The notes below the pieces were generated by a model. That model saw only the letters and a list, made by a program, of their open reading frames with translations, did no database searches and was not told where the DNA came from. DNA of 64,000 nt from Spirogloea muscicola (lineage: Eukaryota; Streptophyta; Zygnematophyceae; Spirogloeales; Spirogloeaceae). Made by a program: the position numbers and the translations under genes. This document shows, in pieces, positions 9,747 to 20,299 of the stretch. The stretch lies in assembly GCA_009602725.1 (NCBI GenBank), contig WELB01000171.1:136643-200642 (forward strand), written 5' to 3'. The stretch's first letter is position 1; each line of letters opens with the position of its first letter.

Positions 9747-11132
9747 ATGGCCGCCGCTCCCGCCGCGCTGCTCCTCGCGGCCCTCGCCGGCTGCGCGCTC
9801 GCCGCCGCCGCCGCCGCCGGGCCGCCCCTGCTCTCGCGCCAGCCCGACAGCGTCACCTACTCCGTGCTCTCCCAGGGGTGCGTGCGCTGCGCGAGCCGCC
9901 GACCGCGCGCCCACCTCACAGCAACGCCGCTCGCCAAATTCTCGCGGCACTAACAGCCGCAGCACGGCGTCCCAGCAGGAGCCTCAGCATCAACATGGCG
10001 GTGGAGAGCTGGCAGCACAAGGCGGCAGGCATGCTGGTGGGAGCGCGGCAGGTCGTGTTCGCAGCCAGCGCCAGCCCGCAGGCTGCCGCCACCGGCACCA
10101 TCGGGCAGGTCTGGGGCGGCGACGACGACGCCCACTGCTCCCTTGCAGTCCGCGCTCTGCTTTGCGAGCCAGCGAGATGCCGGGCCATCTCGATGCGAGC
10201 CGCCGACACTGCGAGATCCCCACAGAGGCGGCCGACTGATGCCGCTCATGCTCGTCGCAGGTGACGGTGGACGGCGGGCCGCTGCTGCTACACGCAGGCG
10301 GCTACCGCGTGCTCAAGGCCGCGGGCGGCGGCGGCGACGTGACGGTCTTGTACGTTGGCCGACACCACGGGCCTCTTCTGCTCGGCGCAGAGTCGACGCG
10401 CCGCAGGCGCCGGCGCGAGGCGGTCGCTGTCGGCGAGGAGGTCGAGGAGCACTACGTCTTCAGCGTTCACGGCGTCGTGCAGGTGGGCGCATGTGCGGCT
10501 GGGGCTCGGCTGCGGCCGTTGCCACGGCCTTTTCTGCCGCATTGCCCATTGTTGTAAGGCCTCTCAGTCGTTGTGAAGCCTGCGCTGGTAATTGCTGCAG
10601 CTGCTGGTGAAGTTCCGGGCCCAGGCCAGCCCGGCCGGCTTGCTGCACACGTCCGTGGAGGTCGAGATGCTGCATGCAGAGCTCAGGTCGACTCCGCCGC
10701 CTCCACACCATTGTTGATGCTAGGATCAGCACAGAGCTGACCCCTGCTACCATAGCCAATGTGCTATTGCTGCCTCGCCTGCTTCGCGAGCGCCTCCACC
10801 CCTGCTCACTCCTGTTTCTTGCTCTGTGTAAATTCAGCGACTCTGTCGGCGGCCTACTTGGCCGCTACTTCAGAATGGGCGCCAACCAGTACTTCGACGT
10901 GCCATGGAGCGCGCTAGCACTCAAAGCCCGCAGTGGTGAGGCAGGGGACGATGCAGCAGAAACGTCCAGCAGCTTCGCGGATTTCGTGACCAGCAGCCTC
11001 CTCGCGTCCGACTGCCGGGCATGCCGCCCGGGCACTGCGCCGCCGCCTGCGGCGCCGCTCATCGGACCCGCACCGAGAAGCAGACGAAGCCTTCGCAAGG
11101 CCCGACAAGGGGCGTTGCTGGGCTTGTCCTAG
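9747..11132 (+). CDS. Secreted protein with a root-cap (PF06830)-like domain
   Basis: The first exon (9747-9877) starts MAAAPAALLLAALAGCALAA, a textbook signal peptide with an AAAAAG-type cleavage region. A GT-AG intron leads to INMAVESWQHKAAGMLVGAR near 9977. Later exons read VTVDGGPLLLHAGGYRVLKA (from 10261), GEEVEEHYVFSVHGVVQ (to about 10481), LLVKFRAQ...VEVEMLHAEL (10601-10682 region) and SDSVGGLLGRYFR...FVTSSLLASDCRAC. The order resembles the plant root-cap/LEA-like domain: a beta-rich segment, then a V-G-G-x-L-G-R-x-Y/F-R motif, then TSSLLxxDCxxC. Some exon borders in 10077-10400 are uncertain, and the TAG at 11130 is the likeliest stop. It is probably an extracellular or cell-wall protein; function unknown. 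An unrelated secreted protein is possible if the motif match is chance. Confidence 0.5.
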
Positions 11133-12174
11133 GCGTCGTCACAAGCTCTGCAGAGCTTGCATTAGAGCCCCATTCTGCACGCAGCACGCCGCAGCATAGC
11201 AGGCTGACTTACCAGCTCTCTAGTTCCACAACAGAAGTGCAGCTGCGCTGCAAAAGACGAGTGCAGAGCGTCACAGGCGACATAGCACAGAGTACTCTTA
11301 GGCTGCCAATTCGATATGGCACCCGTGGACCAAGTGGACCAAGTGGCTAGGGCGCACTGTACAGACATAGGACCATTTGTTAGGTGTGAGGAGATTCATG
11401 GCCAGGAGCTGAGCCGTTATGACAAGTGTGCGGGCCGGCCAGCGTGAATTGCACGACCGTCACATAGCAAGCAACAGAGCCACCCTTCCATCCATTGTTT
11501 CTTCACACCCCTATTCTAGCTAGTGCAGCTACCGCCTCGCTCTAATTTACTGCAAGGGACTGGACTTTCCCAATTGTGACAAGCAATTGATTTTAGAACT
11601 GAGCACTCCGTGCAGCTCGGCTAGCCAGAGTCGGTATTACTGATGCGTTGACTGTGTGCTGGGGCCTGAGGCTTTGCTGTTTCTTTCTATGCTTAGAGCT
11701 GTTCGTCAAGCTGCGCAGATGGAGGTCACCTTTGCAAAAGGCCGCGGTCCATGGCTGTGGCTCGTTCATCGAAGCCTGGCAGTGAAGAGTCGCAGGTCTG
11801 CAGTGGCAAAGCAGCACCAGCGGCGTGTTGTGGAGGTCAGAGAGCTCTTTCCACGGTGTTGACGAAAGCGGAGGAAGAATTGTGATTGATAAAGGAAGGG
11901 TTTAAGGCCTGCGGAGGATAAACAAGAGCGGGGAAGTGGGAGGGAAGAGCTGAAGGGACTCCAAGACAAGAAAATTTCTGAAAAGAAAGGCAGGGAACAC
12001 AGGAGGGAACATCTACCAATTTAGGGTTTGGGTGGCCAGGGGTTCAGGATTTGGGGGGGAAAGGGGGAGGGGAGGGCGGCATCGCAGCTGCAGGCCGGAC
12101 AGCTTGGGCTCTGGGAGCCAGATAAATCCTTCCAGCTTCCGGCGCCCCCCAACCTTCCTGGGGGCGCCCCCGCC
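11133..12174. other. Intergenic between root-cap-like gene and RanGAP
   Basis: No recognisable coding exon or LINE piece. It contains the 3' end of the preceding gene and, close to 12174, the GC-rich promoter/5' UTR side of RanGAP. Confidence 0.4.
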
Positions 12175-15100
12175 ATGGTGGACGCGCCGGGCGGCGGCTG
12201 GCCGCTGCTGCCCGAGGCGCGCGAGCGGGCCGCCGAGCGCATCGCCGCCAACCTCGCCGCCATGTCCTTCTTCGACGGCAAGGTGCGCGCGAGGCGCTTC
12301 CCGGCGGACCCTCATTGCGGCGGCGTTGGTGACATCGGCTGCCACCGGCGGCGGCGCCGGACCCCGCGGCGGGTGGTTGATCCGCGCGCCGGAAACTGCG
12401 GCGGCTGGCGCGCAGGCGGAGAGGATCGGCGCCGCGGCGGCGGCGGAGCACGCGGCACGCATCGAGCAGGCTGCCTTCACGGCGGGGGCCGCGGTGGTGC
12501 AGCAGCCAGAGCCGGGGCCCGCCGCCTTGCGGGCGTACGCCAAGACGGCCGGCTTGGCCATGCTCGAGGTCCTCCGTGGCGACGCGGGCGTCGATGACGC
12601 CGCCGTTGGCAGGGCGCCAAGCGCCGCCGAGGGCGGCCAGCGGCTGCAGCCAGGCCAGGCTGCATCAGCTGCGCCATCGCCCGCTGCGGCCGGCCGTGTG
12701 GTGGGTCCCCTGAATCCCACGACGCCGGTCTCCTTCCCTCCTTCTGGCAGCGTCCTCTCCTGGTTGCACTCGTTGACCCACCGGCCGCCTCAAATACCCA
12801 TGAGTCGAAGTCGCGCACCTGCCCGTCAGTCGCTGGCCCGGCGCTAAGCGGCGACAGGGCGACACTTGCCCGGTGTGCGCCGCAGTTTGATTTGTCCGGT
12901 GGCAAGCGGGAGACTATCAGTACGCGGGCGGCCGCAGAGGAGCTGCTGAGTCCTCTTCTGGTGCCCGGGCACGCCTTCGAGAGAGTGAGTGCCGCCACGC
13001 GTAGACGCTTGATGGAAGCTGCCACACCGTCGACTGGCGCTGTCCTAGGGAGACGCTCCGAAGCCACTGGGGTCACTCATTTGCCACTGACCCCTGGGCT
13101 TCAGCGAGAGTATGCCATTTGTGAGCCAGTCCAGGAGGGCTCCTTGGGAGCTGCTGCAATCGCCAGATGCCCGCAGCACAATAGATGGACGTGGCACGCT
13201 GCTCAGCCCTCGGCCCTCCGTTGTGCCACAGGTGTGCTTGAGCAACAAAAGCTTCAACCTGGAGGCTGCTGCCGTTGTGGGCGCAGCTCTGGCCAACTCC
13301 AGGGACTCCCTCGTCGAGGCCGACCTGAGTGACATCATTGCAGGCCAGAAGGTCTGTAAGCCTGTCTTGTGATCTCTTTTCATCATGATTTGGATGGCTT
13401 ATAAGCTTCATATACATCCAACATTGCAATGCTGCCAAGAATTCAGAATGTCAAGCTAGGGTAGAACTCAAATATAGGTTTGAGTGTCTCAAGAGGTCAG
13501 ACCTTGCCTTGTTCTTTGCTCCCACCTGCCAACCATCCCAGCAACTTGGGAGTAGCCTGGGATTTGTTGTTCAGTACTACCTGGTATTTGGACGCTGTGT
13601 TCCTCTTCACAGGAGGCAGAAGCCCTTGCAGCACTCACTGAGATTTGCGCGGGGCTGGAGGGGAGCAAGCTACGTCTCCTGAGCCTGTCAGACAATGCCC
13701 TGGGCGAGAAGGGTTTGCGCGCTTGTGCAGCAGCACTCAGAGGCCAGGTGCCCTTGCTTGAGGGTCTGAGGACCCGAAAACATTGCCACTGACCTTGCCC
13801 CACTTGCCTCACACAGACATTGACTTTGCACTGCTCTGCTTTGGGTTGTCTTAAGATGAAGAGGGCAATATTTTGATCTCTTACTATCATCAGTGGAGGC
13901 AGCTGGTGTTGATGCAGGCCCTTGTTGTGCTTTGCATGCTTACAAGGATAATGCCTGGTCATGCAGACATCACTGCAGGAGCTGCACTTCTGCAACAATG
14001 GCATATCTGTGGAGGCTGCGCAGGCCATCAAGGAGTTGTTGCCATCGGCCACAAATCTGAGCACGCTCCACTTTCACAACAACATGACAGGTATTGCGCC
14101 GCTGAACGGTTGCACCTTGAGGATGATGACTGGGACACAGCTTGAACAGCTTACTGCTACTTCTGTTGCTGAGTGACAGCCGTTCTTTTGGAGATAGGTC
14201 GAGAAAGCCACATTTACTGTGAGAAAAAATTGCAGGTGATGGTGGAGCACAGGCTCTTGCACCTGTCATAGCCCAGGCACGTCAGCTGCGTAACTTCAGA
14301 TTCTCCTCCACCAGGGTGGGGGCTCCTGGGGCTGTGGCGCTTGCTGATGCACTGGCTGCTGGTGAGCTGGAGATATATATCTTCTGATACCAAATTTCAA
14401 ACAGAGCTTTCGGTATATCTTCATGTCTGGCATAGATCTGATGTGAACTTTTTCTTTATCAGGCACCAGCCTGACAGAGCTTGACTTGCGAGACAACATG
14501 TTCAGCAAAGAAGGCGGGCTGGCGGTTGCTAGAATGATTCAGTCACATCAGGGCCTACGTGAACTATATCTTGGCGATACAGGTGAGCTTCGGTGCTGCA
14601 ATCGATAGCAGTAGCAATGAGATAATCAGCAAGTCACAGCCACAATGCCTGCAGGCTTCAGTCACCATGTTAAGTATTATATAGATGCAGCAGGAACTGC
14701 AGAAGGAAGCCCGCATGAAGCAGCACTTATCAACATGCTCCCAAAAGACTGTAGGGCTTCTGGACGAGGGTATTGTTGCACTTGCTGGTGCACTGCAGAG
14801 TACTGCAGCTGACTTAGAGGTGGGGTTTATTCGCCATCCAGTCATGCATATAAGCAATCTGCATGAGCTCTTGGAGTCACAGCTTGTCTAGTGTCTGTAC
14901 CTCAGGACTTATGCTATTGATCCACGTGCTTCTCTGTCACATTCGCCGGTAACATGATTGCCTCGTCTTTGCACTGGCAGGTCTTGGACCTGGGGGGCAG
15001 CGAGATCAATAGGACAGGGGCTGCTGCTCTCGCTGGATGTCTCAAGGACAAGTTTCTCCTCAGAGTTCTCCTGCTGCCTGAGACAGAGCTGGAGAATCGA

Positions 15101-15675
15101 GCTGCAAAGCAGATCTGCCAAGCCCTGCTTGACAAACACGAGTGAGATAAGACACGTGAAGCTTGTCCAGTGCACGGACTGAAGCCTGTCATTCAGTTTC
15201 TAGCTTGTGCGTGGTCGTCATGTAGTACTAATAACATGTCATGAACTGATCAACTGGGTCCACTCTTAATATTGGGTGGTAATGTGATGAATGGGATCTT
15301 GCACTTTTGTTTGTTTGCAGAGCACTGCAGGAGCTGGACCTAAGCGGCAATGCCCTGCGTGACAAGGGGGGCATTGCAGCTGCAGAGGCAGTGGCCGGAA
15401 AGGCAGGCTTCAAGTTGCTCAACCTGAATGGCAACAGCATCTCTGCAAAAGGCATTGAGCTTATTGAGGAGATTTTATCTCTTGGAAAAACTGGGACGCA
15501 TGTCCTGGGACCAGTGGATGACATGGAGGCAAATGAAGACGAGGATGATGAGGATGACGAGGATGAAGAGGACAATGAAACTCATGAGGAGGCTGAAAAT
15601 GAGGACAGCGACGAAGATGGTGGAGATGGACAGAATGGAGAACTCATTGAGCAATTAGACCGGCTCAAAGTCTGA
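12175..15675 (+). CDS. RanGAP: Ran GTPase-activating protein with WPP-like domain
   Basis: Eleven exons fit in phase: 12175-12282, 12416-12700, 12886-12984, 13232-13351, 13613-13747, 13967-14090, 14236-14361, 14463-14582, 14755-14819, 14981-15141, 15321-15675 (TGA). The product is 565 residues; Arabidopsis RanGAP1 is about 535. Residues ~8-110 resemble the plant WPP domain that anchors RanGAP to the nuclear envelope: WPLLPEARERAAERIAANLA, then ARIEQAAFTAG and AYAKTAGLAMLEVL. Leucine-rich repeats follow, with the RanGAP signatures VEADLSDIIAGQ, LSLSDNALGEKGLRA and LDLSGNALRDKGG. The C-terminus is a long Asp/Glu tract, as in other RanGAPs. It stimulates GTP hydrolysis by Ran on the cytoplasmic side, setting the gradient for nuclear transport. 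The donor of exon 2 is the least certain border. Confidence 0.93.
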
Positions 15676-16089
15676 CGTTTTTCTTGCATGGCATCTGAAG
15701 CAATAAAAGAGCACAAGATTATTTCAGATGATTATTACTATTCATGGGTATACAGGTGAATGAAGAAGGTTAGAAAAGGAAGGGACAAAGGGAGTATCAG
15801 ATACTGCTATTGACTTTGGCAGACAAACAAGTCTGATTGTTTCTGAGGTCAAGCGAGTTGTGCAATTCACAGGTTGGTCAAATGCTGGCCTCTGATGCTT
15901 ACTTGACATCAGCTCCGTTGGCATCCTTGCTGGCCTCTGATGGCCTGCATGCAAAAGCACCGATGCCAGCAACAGCTCACACTCTTGCTAGCTTTATGCA
16001 GGAACATGAAGAAGGCGCGACGAAAGCACTCTCATGATAGCAGATTGTTCTCCATGCACACATTTAAGCACTCCGGCACCAACAGATTG
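15676..16089. other. Convergent 3' region between RanGAP and NSE3
   Basis: About 410 bp between two opposing stop codons. It holds CAATAAAAGAG at about 15701, a possible polyadenylation signal for RanGAP. No gene is seen. Confidence 0.5.
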
Positions 16090-18274
16090 TTACTTTGGAT
16101 TGATGTGCACCTCTTCAATGAACTTATGCAACTGATCCTTGCCTAGGACCTCTAGGCCATTCTCAGCAAGCATAACGGACTCTATCTCGCCTTCTAGGCT
16201 TGCAATCTTCTCCTTGGTGATATACCTGCACACAATTGTGTCTCAAGTGTTATTGTGCTTGTAGGCACCTGCCAGATTCGTTCATAGAGTAGCTTCTAAT
16301 CAAGTAGCTTCTATAGGACCTGTAGTCCAAAAGCTGAGCAGCTCATTGCATCCTGCCAAGAATAGCCGTTAGCTCCATAGCACCACAGATTTTGCATAAT
16401 GTAGAGCAAGGTCAGGATACTTCGCTCTTATGTCCACTCCAATGCAAATAGCAAAAAGGCCAAGGATATTACTTCAACCACCTTTGCTTGACAATGACTT
16501 GGACAGCTTGTTCCATGCTGCCGAATGTAGGGTGAAAGCAGGCATGTTTGCCAAGTCCAAGCCTGGAGAGCAGGTGCCATAGTTCATCTGCAAACGACAT
16601 GCCAGAAGCGACTGGGGTGTGAGTGTATTGTATTGGTACAGCAAGACGACTGTGAAAGGGGCTCTGCTGGCTGAGAATGCCCTCAGTTGCCAAAGGCTGA
16701 CCTTCTGGAAGGGGCTCGCCCTTGAGCTGGATGAGCGACATGATTAGGATGGCCAGCCCCTTGAGATTTGCCATGCCTGCGGTCTCGACGTACTTCACTC
16801 GTGTATCGGCAGGTAATAGGCTCCTCAGGATGTATACCTTGGCTGCGCTCACATCTGAAATGTTGTGGGGAGGTACTGCTCAATTGAGATGCTGTACATG
16901 TGGACCATACCTAGTGACAAGCTAAGAACGGCCTTATTAAAGCCCTATAGGCAATCCCAACAAGCACAACTGGACACTTTCTTGAACTGAACCTGTCATA
17001 GTCAAAGGTAGTCAGCAGTGACAGGAGACTCAGTCACCTTGCTCCTTCCTCTTCCCACCCCTTGCCCTGTTTAGCTCCTTCATCTCAAACCCAAACAGCT
17101 CCGGGAACTTTGCCTGAGCGCACACCACAATGTAGCCTGCCAGCCCATATCGCCCTTTGTAGTTATTGCTCACAATCTGCACCAAGTCTTCCCGCCTCAC
17201 TGGCGCGCCAAAGTCTTTATAGGTCCTGAAGAGCATGTGCCTCATGACCAGTCCCACAAGCTTATTTCCCTCCTGTTGATACCATGGAGCACCAAAAACA
17301 TTAGATACCCTTCAGTTTATTCTACTGTGGCCGTCACAACCTGATATACATGCTAACACAAATGCAGCAAATCAGAGGAATGGTGCGAAGGCAATTCATG
17401 AATAAGACAGCCTTTGTAGATTGTCAAGGGTCATAGACGCGTGTGGCAGTCAGAATGAGTGCGGGAGACACGGTGCTCAATAGTCAAACTTACTGACCTC
17501 CTGCGAGATAGTCCGGATGCCAGGCGCCTTTCCAGCCGTAATGCCTGCCTGCACATACTTCTGTTTCTGCAATATCCAGCACTTTGGTAAGGTCAGCATT
17601 CATGACAAAGGGCTGCTTCGTCAGCTTTCAGACGTACTCCTTTGCTCTCAATCAACAGAGGCTGAATTGGTACTGCTCTCCTTATTAGCACTGACCACAG
17701 GATATCTCAGGACATGAATGTATCATTGATACAACGGCCACAATTGTGCCGCGCAGCTGAGAAGGGGCAGACCAGCTCCTCCACTTCCGCCTCGTACTCG
17801 TCCTGCGCAGGGTTGCTGTGTCCGCTGGGCACCCCGTCCTGGCTCGCTTGTGGCACACCCTCTCCCGTTCTTACATCTGTGCAGAGGCAGACACTGAAGC
17901 GCAAGCATGACTTGAGGCAGAGCTCTTGATCTCGCAAGGCTGCGAAGACACCAACGGCCGCATGCAAGCTCCACCTCCTCACTCGTGTGCCTGCGGGTGT
18001 ACTGGGGCGCGGCAGCAGGCTGAGCGTCCTCCTCAGGGGCGTCACCACCGTCTCCAGCAACCTGCGCCGGCGCATCGTCATTCTCAGTATGCCGCAAATT
18101 GCTTAACAATGGTGTCCATCTCCAGAGGTCCTCGCTTCAGATGGAGCAGCGCGGCGTCGGCTGAAGGTGAGCCGCTGGAAGAGAGGCGCATCGCCACGCC
18201 GGCCAGCGTGTCGTAGCTCGCCCCGTGGCTCGGACCTTGCGTCGCTTGGCCCGGGAGGCGGCGCCGCCGCTCAT
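16090..18274 (-). CDS. NSE3: MAGE-domain protein, NSE3 subunit of SMC5/6
   Basis: Four 3' exons join in phase: 17566-17498, 17272-17038, 16854-16482, 16225-16090 (TAA). They encode a MAGE homology domain: EGNKLVGLVMRHML, PVRREDLVQIVSNNYKGR, FPELFGFEMKELNR, then MANLKGLAILIMSLI, FADELWHLLSRLGLG, HPTFG and VKQR|YITKEK. In plants and algas the single MAGE gene is NSE3, which with NSE1 and NSE4 forms a subcomplex of the SMC5/6 DNA-repair machine. Upstream exons are inferred: a start at 18274 (MSGGAASRAKRRKVR, with a basic nuclear-type cluster) and acidic, disordered segments between 18100 and 17720 (EEDAQPAAAPQYTRRHTSEE, AEVEELVCPFSAAR). Their exact borders are not settled. Confidence 0.82.
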
Positions 18275-18540
18275 GAGCGCCCGCGCGGCGTCCAGCGGCG
18301 GCGGCGGCCGGGCCGGGCGCCCGCGAGGCCCGCCGCAGAAGGCGCCCCGAGGCCGGGAAGGGAGGGGTTGGGGAAATTCGAACTTGCCGACCCGCCAGAA
18401 CCGCAAATCGAAGAGACCGTGCTGTGGAAGCTCGATAACTTGAGTGGGAGTCTTTAGGTTTGTCCATCTCTCCTGGCTGCCTTCTCACTGACTCGTCTCT
18501 TAGGATAGGCCTCCGTCTCCCGCCATGCGGGCTGGCCGTT
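18275..18540. other. Upstream region of NSE3
   Basis: GC-rich DNA just 5' of the inferred NSE3 start, with no independent gene seen. It ends where LINE sequence begins. Confidence 0.4.
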
Positions 18541-18960
18541 CCCATAGAGAAGAGGGGCTGGCAAAGCCAGCCTAAAAAGAATGGACTACACTACAAAACA
18601 CTGCAGAACACAGAGACGATGCAGAGGGAAGCTCAGTACCCACGAGTGAGCAACATCAGGTCTGAGTAGCTCGCTGCAGGGAAAGAGGCACTCCGCCGAG
18701 ACCCAGAGGCGGCGGCCATAGCACGGCCTGCTCGCGTATGGACGGCGTGGGCAAGGGAGCGTTGAGGCGATATGGCCAGGCGCATGCGGAAGACTTGTGC
18801 AAGCGAACCGGCGGCGTTGAAGCCGGGCAGCGCCCCTGGCAGACCCGGCCGCCGGTCAATGGCCTGGCGGGCAAGCCGCTGAATGAGATCCAGCCAGCGG
18901 CTGCCGAAAGCCCCGTGTACATCCATCGCCAGGGCCGCGAGTTCATCCCCAACCGGGTGA
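18541..18960 (-). mobile_element. LINE subfamily A, 5'-truncated copy
   Basis: The minus strand encodes ELAALAMDVHGAFGSRWLDL through SYSDLMLLTRGY-stop in one open frame. It is followed by the A 3' UTR and the stem-loop at 18556-18572 (GGCTGGCAAAGCCAGCC). The truncation point is near 18957, where a second minus-strand A tail begins directly. Confidence 0.75.
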
Positions 18961-19080
18961 GGAAGAAAAGAATGGACAATGTCCAAACCAAAGAAAGAGG
19001 AGCCGGAAAAGGACTACACTACAAAACACAAGACGATGCAGAGGAAAGCTCAGTACCCGCGAGTGAGCAACTTTGAGTCT
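18961..19080 (-). mobile_element. LINE subfamily A 3' UTR fragment
   Basis: A second A-type 3' UTR (AAAAGAATGGACAATGTCCA, then GGAGCCGGAAAAGGACTACA on plus) is joined directly to the truncated end of the previous copy. It stops where a plus-strand copy begins, giving three copies in a row with mixed orientation. Confidence 0.7.
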
Positions 19081-19665
19081 CAGTGGTGCCCGTCACGCCG
19101 ACCCTGCGGAGCTGGCTGCGCATATGCTCCGTTGCGCGCACGAGGGCGAGCGGACCGGTTCCCACGATCTCCTGCGAGATGGCATGCAGCGGGTGTTTAT
19201 GGAGGCGGGATTTCAAGGTGGCTGTGGAAAACACATCAATAATGCCCATCCTGCTGGGCGCGCCAGATCCGCTGGCTGTATCTCCCCCAGCGGCTTGCCC
19301 GTCAGGCCGTCGACCGGCGGCCGGGTCTGCCAGGGGCGATGCCCGGCTTCAACGCCGCCGGTTCGCTCGCCCAAGTCTTCCGTATGCGCCTGGCGGTATC
19401 GTTTCAACGCTCCCTTGCCTACGCCGTCCACAAGCGAGCAGGCCGTGCTATGGCTGCCGCCTCTGGGTCTCGGCGCAGTGCCTCTTTCCCTGCAGCGAGC
19501 TACTCCAACTTGATGTTGCTCACTCGCGGGTACTAAGCTTCCCTTTGCATCGTCTTGTGTTTTGTAGTGTTTTGAGGTGTAGTCCTTTGTCGGCACCTCT
19601 TTCTTTGGCTTTGGACCCTTCTTTTTGGGCTGGCTTTGCCAGCCTCTCTTCTCTACGGGCGAGCA
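19081..19665 (+). mobile_element. LINE subfamily A copy with internal deletion in the RLE
   Basis: The plus strand starts in the zinc knuckle region (RHADPAELAAHMLRCAHEGE, GSHDLLRDGMQRVF). It is open to ENTSIMPILLG and then jumps directly to the C-terminal extension (RWLYLPQRLARQAVDRR). The deleted segment contains the RADL...ADVV nuclease core, so this copy cannot encode an active nuclease. The 3' UTR ends with GGGCTGGCTTTGCCAGCC (19627-19644). Confidence 0.72.
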
Positions 19666-19675
19666 CTTTCTTCTA

Positions 19676-19805
19676 GTAGCTCGCTGCAGGGAAAGAGGCA
19701 CTCCGCCGAGGGCCAGAGGCGGCGGCCATGGCATGGCCTGCTTGCGTGTGGAAGGCGTAGGCAAGGGAGCGTTGAAATGATACCGCCAGGCGCATTCGAA
19801 ATACC
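19676..19805 (-). mobile_element. LINE subfamily A coding-tail fragment
   Basis: About 130 bp on the minus strand match the end of the coding region (RYHFNAPLPTPSTRKQA frame equivalent of SLQRSLAHAV...RAGRAM). The start is in the sequence TAGCTCGCTGCAGGGAAAGA shared by all A copies. No UTR is attached. Confidence 0.6.
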
Positions 19806-20299
19806 TGGGCAACTGCCCGACTTGGAATATTGAGATCGCTTATTTGGACAGTTCTGTCAGACCGTTGAACGTCCTGAGTTGGCGTCCTTCATCTTTTGTC
19901 CCTCCTTATGTGGCTAGCTTTCACAGCCACTATCTTTTCCTCGTCCTCGCCCCGACCTAGTCGCGACCTGCTCTTCTTGCCTCCAGTTTTGCAGGAAGTA
20001 CCTGCCAAGAGAGTGTTGCACTGCCCATCTCACACTTGCAGCACTACGAGTTCTGGATTAGCAGAAACTGCCGCATACATTAGACAATCTGACCTTTGCC
20101 GAGGCAGCTGCGTTTCTTTGTACAAAATTTGGCACATTCACACTCTTGCATAGGCATCTGGCTGGCCACTCGAGTTGGCATTGGTGACAGTCAAATGCCC
20201 ATCAATCCTGCTACTTTCAGAAGACACAAGTGCGCCCTCTTGGCCACCAACTCTTGGAAACTCACTTTGACACGCTTTGGAGCTCCTTAGCATCTAACA
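19806..20299. other. Intergenic, nothing recognised
   Basis: No known protein similarity and no window repeat is evident here. Confidence 0.4.

Noticed and set aside
15228-15575. Poly-Ser minus-strand frame
   Set aside because: It is the antisense of the RanGAP acidic tail.
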